Position numbers and translations under genes: made by a program
In this document: piece by piece, positions 11,898-24,540 of the stretch
How positions within the stretch are numbered: position 1 is the stretch's first letter
Layout: each line of letters begins with the position of its first letter
The notes under the pieces: model-generated
What the model was told of the DNA's origin: nothing
Database searches by the model: none
What the model saw: only the letters and a program-made list of their open reading frames with translations
Assembly: GCA_025093985.1 (NCBI GenBank)
Contig: JACAAK010000010.1
Location: 645,501-709,500 of the forward strand
Origin: Calvatia gigantea
Taxonomy: Eukaryota > Basidiomycota > Agaricomycetes > Agaricales > Lycoperdaceae
DNA length: 64,000 bases
Reading direction: 5' to 3'

Positions 11898-14243
11898 ATG
11901 GTCACTACGCTACTTTGGGCGACAGCCGGAGCTGCAGCGGGCTTGTTGAGTTTTAACACCCCTGCATATGCTCTGGACAACGGTGTTGCTAGGCTCCCAG
12001 GTGACTCTCCGAACCTCTACAAATCGAACATCAGCTCATTAACTTGGCAGTGCTTGGATATAATAGTATGCCTTCCCTGTGTTGGTTCATATCCCATACT
12101 AACGCGGAAAGTAAGCCTGGAATGCATTTCAGGTATGACTTCTGAATACGTAGAGTGATGCTCACTCATTTCCCTCAGTGCAACATCGACGAGGACCTGA
12201 TTCTTGAAACCGCGAAACTGATGAAGTCACTTGGACTTCAAGTGATTGGTTTTTCATCAGTTCAAAAAACCTGCGGCGTCTCAAATTTTTTGAACAGGAC
12301 GCTGGGTATAATTATGTGAACATTGACGACTGCTATGCCGAGAAGAACAGAACGGCCAGTGGTGATATTATTGAAGGTAAGTCCCTTTCCCCGAAAATTG
12401 GATTGAAGTGACAGAAAACCCTTTTCAGACCATATTCGCTTCAGGAGCGGCATGACAGAACTCAATAAACGAGTCCATGGGCTTGGATTGTAGGTGTCAC
12501 AACCAAGAATCCCTAAAGCCACACCTGACAATGACTTCGCCTGGTCAAGCAAAACCGGCATAGTAAGCTTTGCACGGCAATACACCCGTAAGGTTGACCA
12601 TGACAATCCCTTTCAGTATGGCGACTCCGGATGGTTCACTTGCGGTGGATACCCGGGGTCCTATGGAAGTGAACTTCGTGATCTCCGCACCTTTTCCAAG
12701 TGGGGTTTTGATTATTTAAAGTATGACAACTGCGCCAGTAGGTCTTAAGCACCAGTGAGTCGGCATCAAACGCTCATAAATGTTTTCAGTTCCATATGAT
12801 AGCATCACTCGCACCGGAATAGTTGGAAAATATCAGCGCATGGCAGATGCCGTAAAACAGGTTGCCAAAGAGACACGCAAACCCCCTCTTGTCTTTTCTC
12901 TATGCCAATGGGGTTGGGTATGTCCATTGTGAAGCCTGGAGAAGTCTCGAATAACTGATTGACTCACTATCAGAGTCAAGTTTGGCTGTAAGCTGACAAA
13001 AGCTGACGTAACAACCTAAGCTCAAGCTATCTTACTTACAGCTGGGGGGCCGAACTTGGGCAAAGCTGGAGGGTAGGACATCCTGATCGCCTCTTACCTT
13101 CTTGAACGTTCATACACACACTAGACAACCGGAGATATCGCTCCAAAATGGGAATCTCTGGCTTTTATCATTAATTTGTGCGCTTACTCTGTGATCGTTT
13201 GCGCCTTGGTTACTGACGCCTCACCGCAGCAACTCTTTCATTACACAGGCCACGGACTTCTATGGTAGGAATGACTTGGATATGGTGAGCTCACAACACA
13301 CCTCGCCTGAAATTTGCTTATGTTTTCCTCCTAGTTACAACTGTGCGTCAGAATGCCCAATTTCAGCTTCGTCGATTTATGATTGTCTGTTAGCGGTAAC
13401 GGCGGCCTGACTTACGAAGAGGCCAAGTCGCACTTCACAGCCTGGGCGTTGATGAAGTCGCCGCTGTTAGTAAGTTGTTTCATCTTCCATATCATACACC
13501 GTCTCCAACTTACACCTCCCAACGAATCAAGATCGGCACAAACGTAAGTCACCATTCTCAAGTGTTGCATGAAACAGGTGCTCAAAATTCAACTGCCGCA
13601 CAGTTATCTCGAATCGCACCTGATATTCTTGGTATTCTGAAAAACAAAGAAATTCTCGATATCAATCAGGACCCCGTCGTCGGCAAGAGTATTTCACCGT
13701 TCAGATGGGGCATTAACGTTAGCACTTCGGAGTCTGCTGGACACTTGATTCATACCAGCTAACCATTTTCGTAGCCGGATTGGACCAGCAACAGCACCCA
13801 CCCTGCACAATACTGGAGCGGCCCAACAAAGGACGGTACAATATTTATGCTGGTATGTTCCCATTACAACATTCGCTGGCTCGATGCAGCTCATATCCAC
13901 CCTTAGTTGAACACCCTGAACGAACCTACTTCCATGACCTTTAACCTCACAGAATCCCCTTGGATCCACGCGGGTCGTCAATATTCTGTCCGGGTAGGTC
14001 GGACGACAGTGGGAAGCCCCACGTTCCTGTAGAGCTTTTATTGACGATAGGTTTCTTTAGGACCTGTGGGCACATACAAACAACGGGACAGCCGTACGAG
14101 CTTTCACAGCTCATGATGTCCCACCACACGGTGTCATCGCCCTACTCCTCAAGGACGCTGGCGACGAACCAGATGGGTTGTTCCCTGAGTGCAGCGTCTG
14201 GTGGCAATGCACAGACCGGAATGGCACTCGTGTCGGCGGTTGA
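11898..14243 (+). CDS. Secreted alpha-galactosidase, glycoside hydrolase family 27
   Basis: A 20-exon gene coding 436 aa. Exons: 11898-12000, 12051-12065, 12116-12132, 12179-12241, 12298-12376, 12429-12489, 12550-12562, 12617-12737, 12790-12917, 12974-12987, 13042-13072, 13125-13177, 13230-13284, 13335-13342, 13394-13469, 13532-13543, 13604-13717, 13775-13852, 13907-13993, 14061-14243 (1311 nt). All introns are GT-AG, about 46-67 nt. A hydrophobic signal peptide precedes [10 protein letters not shown]. Family landmarks follow in order: LGYNTWNAF, NIDDCY, GIYGDSG, YLKYDNC with the nucleophile Asp, [17 protein letters not shown] with the acid/base Asp, INQDPVV, and a C-terminal beta-sandwich. 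The enzyme would remove terminal alpha-1,6-galactose from galacto-oligosaccharides and galactomannan outside the cell. Both catalytic residues are intact. Confidence 0.93.
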
Positions 14244-16940
14244 CCAAAAACATTTGATTTGATAAAATCGTTACCCAGCATTGTAAAGTCAGTTGGAAGA
14301 AGTGCGGAAAATGACAAGTTGGGTTACATATTCATTTGTAATTCGTCTCAAAATTGCTTGAAAAATTCCTAGATCCTCGCTTTGTTATGATGAATTTCTG
14401 CGTCTCACACTGGCTGCTGTGTGGGGCAGGTTTCGTATTCATGCCCTGCGAAGGGACACTCAGTGAAGTTAATATCGCAACCGATGTTGGACAGGACGCC
14501 TGCCCAAGAAAGTGGAGACTTTAGGCTGTGTGAGTGCTGCTGATATGGTTAGGTGCAAAAAGCTTTTGCGTTCGCTTTGCGGACGGCCTGATAGACGACC
14601 TGATACAGTGATACTACGATCGGCACCAACATAGGTAATTACACCCGTTCTGCCAGTGTTCTGCCCCACAAAGTTCCTCGGGGTATGCCGTGCCTAATAT
14701 TTGGACTCCACAATTCAGACACGATGTTAAAACAGTCCGTTGGGTGAAACATCCTTTATTATGATTCGGACTTTTCGGCCATGACGGCTATCGTCGTCTT
14801 TTTGTTGAACGTAGAAAAGCCGTGAGGTGTGAGACACAGATAGGAGAAGATCTGAGAAGATTCTATTCCATGTGGGAAAGTTTACTCAGGCGACGACGTG
14901 GTGGTGACGAGGGCCAAATGTCCCTGAATCCCAAAAAAGAAACGCGAAACACGAGGCTGGATTCCGAGCCGGGGAGAATTACACATATGAATAGGAGCCT
15001 GAGGAGGAATCCACTTCACAGCGATGCCAGGCGACTTCAGTTGCCAAGACTCCAGTGGCGGACGAACGGGATTGGTTACCATCTGAGCACATATCTAGTA
15101 GGAGAAGTGAGGACAACAGAAGCTTTCAGTGAGCTCTGGAGATGCTCGAAATAAAAATAGCACACTATTAACACTTCGAGAACCTTGTCATAGGTAACTA
15201 AAACCCCACTCAGTGACTCGTACACGCGGGTTGTAGTCCCAGTTCCGCAAATGGTTTTAACCCACAGGTCACGGTTGCGATGGCCAGTCACTTTACCAGC
15301 TACTTCCAGCTCGATCTGGAGTGTATTAGGGAAAAGATTTCCCAACATCAGGTTACAAAACTTAACCCAGGCACTAGCAGAAGGGCCGAGGCTGAAAACA
15401 TTATTCACCATGGTACTCTGGGCAGTCGAGTACTTGAACCGAGGAATCGGAGATCTGGGATGGTGAAGCACAAGATCGACTTGCATCATGGTAAGAACTG
15501 CGGACAGCAAACCGGTGATCAGAATAGCAAGTCATCCTCCCAGTGATGGTAATGACTCGGAGGCCCTCAGGACCGATAGAATGAGGGAATGAAGATAAGT
15601 ATCGGACGGCGGATGATGTGTAAATGAAACTCGTTGCAATTCTGAGACAATACCGTAACCACTCGCCAGTACGTAGAAGCATAGAACACAGTGAAAACTC
15701 GGCATTTTCGGCGGGTGGGTAGCGATTCACCCTCGAACTGGAGAAGGTCCCACGATTGGAGACTATTTGGAATGGGAATTTGCTATGCTAGTCATCTGAC
15801 AACAGTGTTGTCCTGGTGCCAAGCATCGGGTCCCGCCTCCTAGGGTCGAAGTCTGGCGGAGCCAGAGGATGAATCAAGTGGCCGCAATTGTAACGTTGGG
15901 GAGCGGCGCCTGCGTCACTGCTCGACTAGCGAGCAGAATGAGCTTGAGGTGGAGAAATCAAGAGTTCTCGACTGGGGGGCGAAAACAGGACTACCTCCAC
16001 CACGATTAGATTTGCAGTACCCAGTTACGGTTGTCGTCGAACTAGTTAAGAGAGAACTTCAAAGTACGGAGTCGAACAGAGTCAATTGTCTTGACAATCA
16101 AGCAAACGCACCTGACCCCGGTTGCGCGGACCGCGTGCGCTCGTGGATATCGCCAAGGACCCCGAACCACGTGGCGGGAACGTGGTTTGTTCCGTAGGTT
16201 GGTTTGTGTTCGCAGTGGCCCTTCTTCACTAAGTGTGCGGGGATGCCGGTCAAGTCAACGCACGTGGACGAGGGGCGTTGCTATCCACACCCCTGATTCC
16301 CTCGCGAGCATGGCACTGAATCATTAAACAATTGGCGTTCGAAGGAACTCCGCCACTCTGAGCATTTGCCGGCGAGAGATCCCTCGACGTCTGTCGTGGT
16401 GCGTTCTCGTTAGTCAGCCACTTGGCCATCTGGTGCCTGACCAGATTCGAGGCTCCTCGATTCGCAGACGCAGAAATGAATTTGTTTCCCTGCCCCTGAA
16501 AAGTCTGGTGGGACTGAGCTGACTGAATCCTCTAAGGAATTTAATTGTCAACCCTTTCAAGGCAACAGGCACATCCATTTCAGTAGGTAACCATTCATTT
16601 CCTCACTGACGATCGTGCTGATAGGAATGCGAGATCTGACCCTGACCCAGTTTTCTGAAATGTTTCTATCCATCGCAGATCCTGTTTCTATGTCAGCAGC
16701 ACTTCTCTTGCATTCAATTTTTTATGAACTTTTAGATTATCATCTCCATTCAGGTCTAGGTATGTAATCTTAAACGAAGTACCTTGGCAATGCGTCGTCA
16801 TTGAACCATGCGCCCCATTGGTGCGATCATTTTTTGAGGCTACTATCTCGGTAGGGGGTGCCCACCGGTCCCTGAATTCTACGCATCAGAAGAACAGTTT
16901 AAAGGCGAGACGGCCATGAGGTTTTTCCGACATCTTCAAA
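14244..16940. other. 2.7 kb without a recognisable gene
   Basis: The longest gap in the gene island. Short frames occur on both strands; the best is a 144-codon minus-strand frame listed separately. Attempts to join neighbouring frames through GT-AG introns gave no family I recognise. No transposon ends, tandem repeats or RNA gene hallmarks were seen. Confidence 0.4.
15076..15510 (-). CDS. Possible coding segment, unrecognised
   Basis: A 144-codon open frame on the minus strand with balanced amino-acid usage. Neighbouring frames at 15730-15401 and 15082-14882 could be further exons of the same gene. No domain, signal peptide or catalytic motif could be named, and a chance ORF is about as likely. 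Confidence 0.2.
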   Translation of the reverse strand: MLSAVLTMMQVDLVLHHPRSPIPRFKYSTAQSTMVNNVFSLGPSASAWVKFCNLMLGNLFPNTLQIELEVAGKVTGHRNRDLWVKTICGTGTTTRVYESLSGVLVTYDKVLEVLIVCYFYFEHLQSSLKASVVLTSPTRYVLRW

Positions 16941-17904
16941 ATGGTCTTCCGCGTACCCACTAGCCACTCTATCGTGCCCTCTCCCGTTGATCAGTCCCAA
17001 ATTCAACAAACACCACCAGTCATCCCATGGCGAGGCGGCATCATCGTCAGCGGCACTCGACCTTCCGATAGAGCTGGAAGTCAGGATATACGAGTTGCTG
17101 CCCTTGAAATCGACGGGGACAGGTGCGGGAATTTTTGGGACCCCATGTTCAACACTGATTTGACCATGCCGTAGTAGAGTGCGCAGCTGGCCACTGCAGT
17201 TCATTGCACGTGTCCTCCACGAAAGGCGAGTTTTACGGGAGGTGTTGACCTATGTCCAGCAATATGCGGTTCCTATGTGCACTTTCGTCGCCGACCGTCA
17301 TATTCGTGATAGTGGGCATAGCTCAGCTAATGAACTCATGTTCCGCAATCTTTCCCGAGTTTTATTTGATAATGAAACGGCGAGTTCCAAGTCTATGTCA
17401 AGTCAACCTCCGGCTAAATTGAAATTTTCCGCGTAGGTCGCCATTGCCCCTTGGGGCACTCCTGCGCTTCCTGGTGCAGGCATGATCATTTATCCGGCTC
17501 AAAATTCAAGTTCTCTCTTAGTTGGGGCTCTGTTTTTCGACAGGCCCTTCCCAGACTTCTTGGGATTGAACTCTCCAGTTGTTCCTCTTGGACCAGCAAT
17601 ACCAACTGTCCCTCCTATGCACCCTCAAGGCCAATACACCCCAGGAATGGTTCCGTCATCTCCATATGGCCAACACGGTCAATCCGTATCCCCTCACCGT
17701 TCCAACCCTAATAGTCCCGTTGACACTGCGGCAACCCATCCGGGCCACAGGCAGGACCAATACCAACAGTACATGATGACTTATGCTCCAACAGCAAGCC
17801 CGCCCTCCTCTACAGGATCTCAGGCTGCTCAGTGGACAAGTGAAATCCATTATACCAGTGGTGGCGGTTACACCACCCAGCAGAACCCTGGTCAATACCC
17901 TTAG
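16941..17904 (+). CDS. Unrecognised protein with Pro/Gln/Ser-rich C-terminus (model uncertain)
   Basis: Consecutive plus-strand frames at 16941-17174, 17179-17436 and 17482-17904 suggest a multi-exon gene. The middle piece has an ordered-looking segment (REVLTYVQQYAVPMCTFVAD). The last piece is low complexity, rich in Pro, Gln, Ser, Gly and Tyr, and ends in a TAG at 17902-17904. A frame inside 17040-17140 also gives an acidic helical segment (DLPIELEVRIYELLP), so exon borders are unsettled. Such tails are common in fungal transcription or RNA-binding factors, but there is no diagnostic domain. Exact start and splicing are not known. Confidence 0.35.
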
Positions 17905-18253
17905 ATGCTCCCAGGCCTATGAAAGCGACGGCAATACCCTTGGGGTTCCTTGGACCATCATTTTCATTCCGTTGCCGTTCGTGTCCTGCCTCGCCTGATA
18001 CCCAAGCTATTTATTCTTTCTGGTGCTTTCATTTATTGATATGTAGCCATTCCTGCTTTTCATCTCCGCTGTAGCCAAAGCGACACTCGTCACCCATAGA
18101 GCTCTCCGCCTTGTTTTCTTATACTCTCTGACTTGGATATCGTCCGTGAATAACTGTAGCCCAAATTCGTATCGAATGTATCAATACTTCCTACCCCGTT
18201 TCTCTAAACTACGTGATTAACCTCGTCTTGTATATATCCACCAGACTGTGAAT
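17905..18253. other. Convergent intergenic space
   Basis: Lies between the stop of the Pro/Gln-rich ORF (+) and the stop of the cytochrome b561 gene (-). AT-rich and polypyrimidine-rich, as expected for two converging 3' UTRs. No gene seen. Confidence 0.45.
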
Positions 18254-19438
18254 TTATGCCGTTCCACTTTTCTGGACCATGCCTACACTATCCGAAGACC
18301 CCTTCCCATGCATCTGTTTCCTCCGCTCTTTTTCCTGTTTCAATTGCCTGGGCAAGAAAGCCAGTCCTAGAACAAACAAAACCCAGAAAATCTATAGTAA
18401 TATCGCCCATTAGGCAGATTCATTGAGCCAAATTAAGTATTATCCATGAATGTATCGGGGATGGACTCACGATAATCAATGCCATCCAAGCGTTTTTCGC
18501 TGATTGAGGAACCGGATGCACGTTCCCTGTTATAGTCGGCCACTCAGTGTACAAGCCATAGTGGACCTGTAGGAGGGGAGGTTAGTATTGATGCTTATCA
18601 AGAACCAATGCCAAACGGGTTGTGGAAAGCCCGAACATAAAAATAGAACCACTAGGCGCGGGAGAAGTCAAGGAGCCTATGACGACAAGGCTGAAATTTG
18701 GCCTCGCTCAGAATCCAGTTTAATGTTGAGCAAGTGACGCCATGCCGCCCCCCAAATGGCCACGCCCTATCAATTAAACTCCCAGAACATAAGATGATAA
18801 TTCACCTGGAATGCCGCTAAAATGAAGATCGCAATCCCGATCGTGATGTGCAGGTAGTTATGCGGAGCCCGATGCCCACGAAAGACGGCCGGGAACTTGA
18901 AGAAGTGGACAACAGCGCCCAGGGTAATTTGTATCAAATAGAGAATGAGTAACGCTAATCCGGTTTTCCCGTGGGTATCGAAGAAGTGTTCCAAGCCGAG
19001 CTGGGTGCCCACATTATACCCCAGCGCCCAACCCGCAAAGATTAGAGGCGCAGCGATGAGGAATTGGATGATCCAGTGAACGTAGAACCACCTGTAATCA
19101 TACGCTTATGAGTGCCACGATCGATGAAATCATTAACGGGATCATGCCGAGGAGAGCCTGTTTAGCAAACGCAAGAACCCCGGACATGATGAAAGCCCAG
19201 TTCTTGGCTGAGGCCATTTGGAGCCTGGTAGAATGCGAAGGGCCGTTGGTCCAACCCCACTTTCCCCCCGGTCAGAAAGAGAGTAAATAATACGTACTTA
19301 GGAGTGTAGGTGCGCGCAGTATCTGGCAACCAGCGATCCAATCGGTAGAAAGATCAAGAAACCACTGGTGCACAGGATAGCATGTGTTCGGCCTTGCACC
19401 TCTAGCGGGCCGAGGGGAGGAACGGGTGCGGCAGACAT
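18254..19438 (-). CDS. Cytochrome b561-type transmembrane protein, one apparent frameshift
   Basis: Read on the minus strand from ATG 19438. Exon 1 (HAILCTSGFLIFLPIGSLVARY) is the first helix and its His. A long intron leads to PKWFYVHWIIQFLIAAP and LGYNVGTQLG...HGKTG (19093-18806), followed by helices with HRAPHNYLHITIG. The third piece reads VHYGLYTEWPTITGN, and the last exon has a helix and a Lys/Arg-rich tail ending at 18254-18256. The family binds two haems through His pairs on adjacent helices and moves electrons across a membrane; fungal members are often fused to a DOMON domain. No DOMON domain was found upstream, so the 5' end may be incomplete. In exon 1 a single extra base near 19305-19312 breaks the frame between SLVARY and the conserved ARTYTPK. 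Confidence 0.75.
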
Positions 19439-20283
19439 TTCTTGGGTAATGGAGGGAAGAGAGTTTGTGTGGGGACTTTAATAGTCCCCCGGAGTAGGTT
19501 GGATCAAGTCGGACAAACACATCTATTTTGTCGTACCACCGCAGCACTTTGTGAGAGTATCGTCGCAATGTGAGGCACTGCCGTCTTCACATCTGCAAGG
19601 GGATTAGTGTGTCCTGCCGAAAATAAACTCTCCCCTATGATTGGCTGGCGAAAGAGCCCCCGTGAAGCCAAATTGGCCTCAGGTACGCTATTTTTGTCTC
19701 ACTTCCCGTTTCGGGATTTAGTGGTCGAGCCATTCACCGGAGTGAAACCACTTCATCTTCTAATTCCTAAGGGTTAAGGTAGAGCTCGTACGATACGGTT
19801 GAGATTATGCGGTGTGCACCTCCATTAGAACCACCGATTGAACTATCGGCCGGCTGCTTCGCTTATGTTTGAAAGGGCTCGCCTCTCGGGATAGTAAATA
19901 ACAATTTATCAACGCGTTGGTTGAAACAAGACTTTTTTACTTTACAAAGAACTGGGTTTGCCGTTAAATCATGGGTATCTTTGGTAAATTTGGGTCATCG
20001 CATGATAAACAAAGTATCGTACGAGCCACGCCAGGAGCTTGTGTTGATGGATGATACAATGTTGGGTTAGGGAGGCCACGGCGTTCTCGGCACCACTACA
20101 CAGGCGAGTCAAATGTCATTCAGTAATGAATCATATATATACGGGGTATTGCCAAACCGCAATTTGGTCTGACAGGATTTCGGGGATGTCCGGAAGTAAA
20201 AAAAGGAGTCTGGCAATTAAGGAGGCAACCGCATCGACCAGAGATACATTACATATTACTGCGGGCCTGTCCACTGGAAACAA
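19439..20283. other. Intergenic between cytochrome b561 gene and kinesin
   Basis: Upstream of the b561 gene and downstream of the kinesin stop. It may hide missing 5' exons of the b561 gene, but none could be supported. No repeat or RNA gene was recognised. Confidence 0.4.
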
Positions 20284-23200
20284 TCACGAAGATACAGCTG
20301 CCTTGCCCTTCATCGGCGCAGGCGGAAGATCTCCCCACACCTCTTCTTCAACTTCCTCTTCACTTTCTATCTCAAATTGGCCACCAAGGCCGTTTAGCCT
20401 CACCTTCTTACTCGGCGTCATGACAGTCATGATCCCATCAATTCCCAGATCCCCATCCCGATCCCCTTCCTCCCGCTCGACGTCAACAAACGGACGCTTG
20501 AATAGTCTCGGACTCGAATTTGATGCGAGATAGGCGGAATTGTTATTCGAAGCAGTGTTGGTGATCTCCATACCAAATCCCGTCGCCGAGGAACCCCCGA
20601 TCTTGTAGTGGTGGCCTTGTTCCCCAGAGTCAGGTTTCACTTCATTCTCATCAACTTGCATGGCCGTCTCGTTTTCATCATCATTCCCACTGATGCCCAC
20701 AACTTCAGTAGTATTCTCCCGAGCTTTCCGAGGCCCCCTTTTCTTCCCTTTTCGTTTTTTCTCTCTCCGTGCTGGTTTCGGTGATGGTACGAAATCTTTA
20801 TTGTTCTTGGCTGCCCATTCCAGCTCAATGATCCTATTTGGACAGTCAGTCACGAGCGACAAATTGAATTTGGAGGTGAGGCCAGGATGAACGAGGGCGA
20901 GTGAGTGTGAAAGGGGGGGGGGGCAACCCGAAAAAAAAAAAAGAAAAGAATGGGACGAAAATAAAACCAAAGTCGGAAACGAATGATGTGTGTTAAGTAA
21001 TATATCGCCGTTCGCTCTCAAGTTTCATCAAGAAGACGTGAATGACAAAAAGTATCCACCTCTCTTTAAGTTTGATGTTATCGGGCACGTAGGCTTCCGC
21101 TCTGCGGTAGAGTTCCAGGGCATCTTCCAGCTTGCCCCTGTAAAGGCGAGCATGTTGAGTACTTTAGTCACCAACAGCGGAGAGCTCAACCCACTTTTCA
21201 GAATAGGCTCTGGCGAGGGAAACATACGCTCTCCCCGTTTTTTTCTTGGACACTGGCGAGAGCACACCAGCTAATGATGCCTCCTTATGCCCTTGCTCCC
21301 TGTAAATCAAGAAACCATCAGTGCCATCCTATCATAACCAGAAAGAAGGACTATTGAAGCAGCACAAAGCAAATGACCCACAGCTTTCTCTCCAAATCCT
21401 GCAGTCTCGCACGTAGCTCATCATCCAAGTCCTTATGTTTCTTCAATAGTGGTGTAAGGACCCCCGAAGGTAACGATGTACTCCTTTTCGCCACTGAATC
21501 CAGTGCCTTCTCCTTCTCCATCATTTTCCGTTCATCTTCCTCTCTCTGCCTTGCCTTCCGCTCTTCCTCATCCTTCTCTCTCTCGGCTGCTAGCCGCTTA
21601 GCAACCTCTGCTTCCACAGCTTTCAGAATCTATTCGGAATCAAAATGACGTGAGCAATTTCGGGTCAGGGCAGATGACGAGAACGGCGGCCAGGTTGGGG
21701 CGAAAAGAAGGTTTGAATAAGAGGTTGGGGTAAGGACAACCCCAATTAGAATTGCCCTGTGGCCGAAAGCGCTAGTAATTATGTATGGCCCTTGTTAATT
21801 GCCATTGCCACAACAGCGCCCACGATACGGACGATTCTCGTCCTATCTCTGAACCTGCCAGCACTTGCTCTAGTTCTTTACGCACTACATCCTGACCCCA
21901 GGTGTAGTAGCGTTTCACGTCGTGGAGCTAGCGAACATACGTTCGGGTCCAGAACGATGACCAAGCCCAAAACATGACAACGGAATGTGATGCGTGAAAG
22001 AAGACACGCTTACCTTCTCTTCAATATCCTTCTCTGTTAAGCCCAACCCTCCAAGACCGCCTGCGGCAACTTTCTCCGAGTTCTCAAACGACTTCCTTGC
22101 TCCTCCAATAGGGAGTGCAAACCTCTGGTATCCAGCGCCCCCTACACCTATGGACGATACGCGCGGTACTCGCGACCCATGCAGAGCAGGGGCAAGTGAT
22201 GCGCGTGCTTTTCCTACCGCGGTGTTTGAGGGGCCTGGTCGAGAGGAGCTGGCTGTATTGATCGGTTGCAGTATTGCTGGTGCCGGCTTGGGTGCTGGTG
22301 GCGCCGCGAAGTGGGGTTTCGGTGCTGGTCGGTTATCTGAAAAAGCAATGCAGGTGTGGGGATTGCTGTGTCAGTGCATTTGTCCTCCGCTGCAGGGATG
22401 GCGGTTAGCAAAGAGAAGTAATACATACCGCGTTCGTTAATGATAGGCTTGTTCTCAATGTTCTTCGTTCGGGTCGCGAAGCTACAAAAATGCCCATTTA
22501 GATTTTCTTTTTTTTTAGAATCGAGATCCAACTGACTTGAGTGTATTGAGGGTGTCCTGTCGGAATTTTGCGCCAGGCGCGAGGTTACAAATCAACAAAC
22601 CGGCCGAGGAACCGCCAAGCGCGTCTTGGAGCAGCCTTGTGAGTTTCGAGTTGCGGTAGGGTATACGGGACTACCACGTAACGGTTAGTTGTCAGGGCCT
22701 AAGCCTTGGAAGGAGAGAGAACGCACGGCTCCTTGATTTAGGGCATGCACAACTTGGCCAAGCACACTAAGAGATTGGTTTATAGCCTTTGATTCAGCCA
22801 TGCGTGATGGGTCATTGCCCGTGAGCTACAGGAAACAAGTAACTGTTAGCGGTGCTCAACTAATGAAATAATCAGAAGAACCTTGTTGTTCTCGGATCCA
22901 GCCAAGTCAACGAGATTAATCCTGCCAACCAACGCTAGATTCCAAAAGTCAAGGAACATGCTACATAGAGAATGTCAAGGGGAAGCCCACTCTTCTGTTC
23001 AACAGGATCGGTCATGGCAATTTCAATAGTCAAGATTGCATGCGAGCGAGAAGATGCACGGTTTAGGTTTGTAGCTCCAATTGAACGATTTTTGGTCGCT
23101 TGGCTTAAAAGTGACATGACGACTTAGCCCAAGGGTTGGCACCTCGATTCAAAGCACTCACTGGTAGATAACGTCGAATTCGGATACGGAAGCAATAGGT

Positions 23201-23971
23201 ATTGAAGACAAGTTTGCCACAAAGACCATGCCATTGCCATCTTCACGTACTGGGAGTTTAGGTGCCTAAGATAGTTTTTGGTTGAGTCAAGCAGCAGAAA
23301 CGAACTTAAGTAGAACCGAAATTTTTCACATTTTCCCGAGTGACAAGGAGATCATATGGCTCGTCCTTGTAGAGTTCCATATAGGACATGGAATATGAGA
23401 CTTGGTATTGTGGATATTGATTTCTTCTGTCGAAAAGGGCCTGCCAAAACAATCCTTTAACAAAGCCGGGTGTATAGTGCAAAAAAAGTCACACGTACCT
23501 GCACTGTGCGAGGAATGATACCAGGTTCGGCTGCCGTGCCTTGCATGGTGTGTGTCTTTCCGGAGGAAGTGACGCCGTAGGCGAATATTGTCACCGTCTG
23601 ACAGACAAGATCGACAACAGGACCAGAAACAGAAATGAGAACCTTACAACACCGCTATAGACCACATCCAAAAGTGGTTCAACATCATTGCAAAAAATCT
23701 CTTCTTGCATTGAGTTTTGATCATAACAACTTGAAAACCTATCATATCGCAGAGTTCAGTTCAGAAAACCCTCCAAGTTCCTAAATAAAGTAACCCACGG
23801 AAACTTGAAAATCTGGGTGACGTCCCTTGGATTTACAACAGAAATATATGTGCCCTTTGTCGAGCTGTTTGAGTCGTCTGATGTGTGCTGGACGGAGATG
23901 TTTTCGTCTGGAATTTCTCCTGGGAGCAGGGGGCGTAAACGAGCGGCGATCTTGATCCTGTGCGAGGCCAT
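20284..23971 (-). CDS. Kinesin motor protein, N-terminal motor with TPR-like and acidic tail
   Basis: Multi-exon minus-strand gene starting [15 protein letters not shown] at 23971. The motor comes first: P-loop [16 protein letters not shown] (about 23600-23530), the switch I region [10 protein letters not shown] (about 23070-23020) and switch [10 protein letters not shown] (about 22915-22890), followed by [16 protein letters not shown] sequence and the neck. The middle is proline-rich. A strongly charged coiled coil (21617-21370) comes next, then a TPR-like helix pair, [21 protein letters not shown] (across a splice near 21140). The tail has a basic KKRKGKKRG cluster and a very acidic end, stopping at 20284. 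It should hydrolyse ATP and walk on microtubules. The GVTSSGKT P-loop and short motor suggest a kinesin-10/Kid-like or related fungal class, but the class is not certain. All catalytic motifs are intact. Confidence 0.88.
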
Positions 23972-24112
23972 TGTCGGCCGGTTATAAGGGAGAATAGCCG
24001 GAGGGGGTCGAAATTCCTGGTTGTGGTCTTGGAGAGTTGACCTGGCCTAAACCTGCGGCAAATGAAGAGATCCAATGGTGTTCGCGCGCGGGGTCAGTTG
24101 AACCAGTCGCGT

Positions 24113-24126
24113 CAATCACGTGATTG
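24113..24126. promoter_or_regulatory. 14-bp palindrome centred on a CACGTG E-box
   Basis: CAATCACGTGATTG is a perfect palindrome 142 bases upstream of the kinesin start codon. CACGTG is the core site of bHLH factors, and the right arm also reads as an inverted CCAAT box. It lies in a GC-rich upstream region, so a regulatory role is plausible but unproven. Confidence 0.45.
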
Positions 24127-24289
24127 GCCGACGCGCCTTGGCCCTTGGGTGCGTGGGGGCCCTGGGCCTTGGCACTCAGAGCCTAAGCGTCCAGGCCCAG
24201 CTCAGCCCATCTCCCTGCACACCATAACACAAAATGCCATTCACCGAAACAAAAAAATTTGCGCCACTATATTTAAATGAGTGGAGGCG

Positions 24290-24540
24290 AAGGAAGAGCG
24301 GTCGACTCACGTCGATAATGTCTCCCCCGTTCCCTCGGATAAGAACTTCGCACAGCGATGATGAAGTCTCCACGGGGACCATGTAGCCTTCTGGATCAAT
24401 ATCGCTGAGATCAGGTAAGATGGACTCAAAGCGATGATCAGATTCTAATCGTCGGAAGTGAGATGATCCAATTATTTCCCTCGAAGATAGCGCCGAGGGT
24501 TAGCTAGGAACAGTTGTTTCCCGGTTGCGATAGCCAAAAC
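24290..24540 (-). CDS. Possible exon of an unidentified gene
   Basis: A minus-strand frame gives LESDHRFESILPDLSDIDPEGYMVPVE and then SSSLCEVLIRGNGGDIIDV, ending at a GTGAGTCG donor-like site near 24308. Composition looks coding. It could be a 3' exon of the 302-aa gene upstream (24941-25849) or an independent short gene. No family recognised. Confidence 0.3.
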
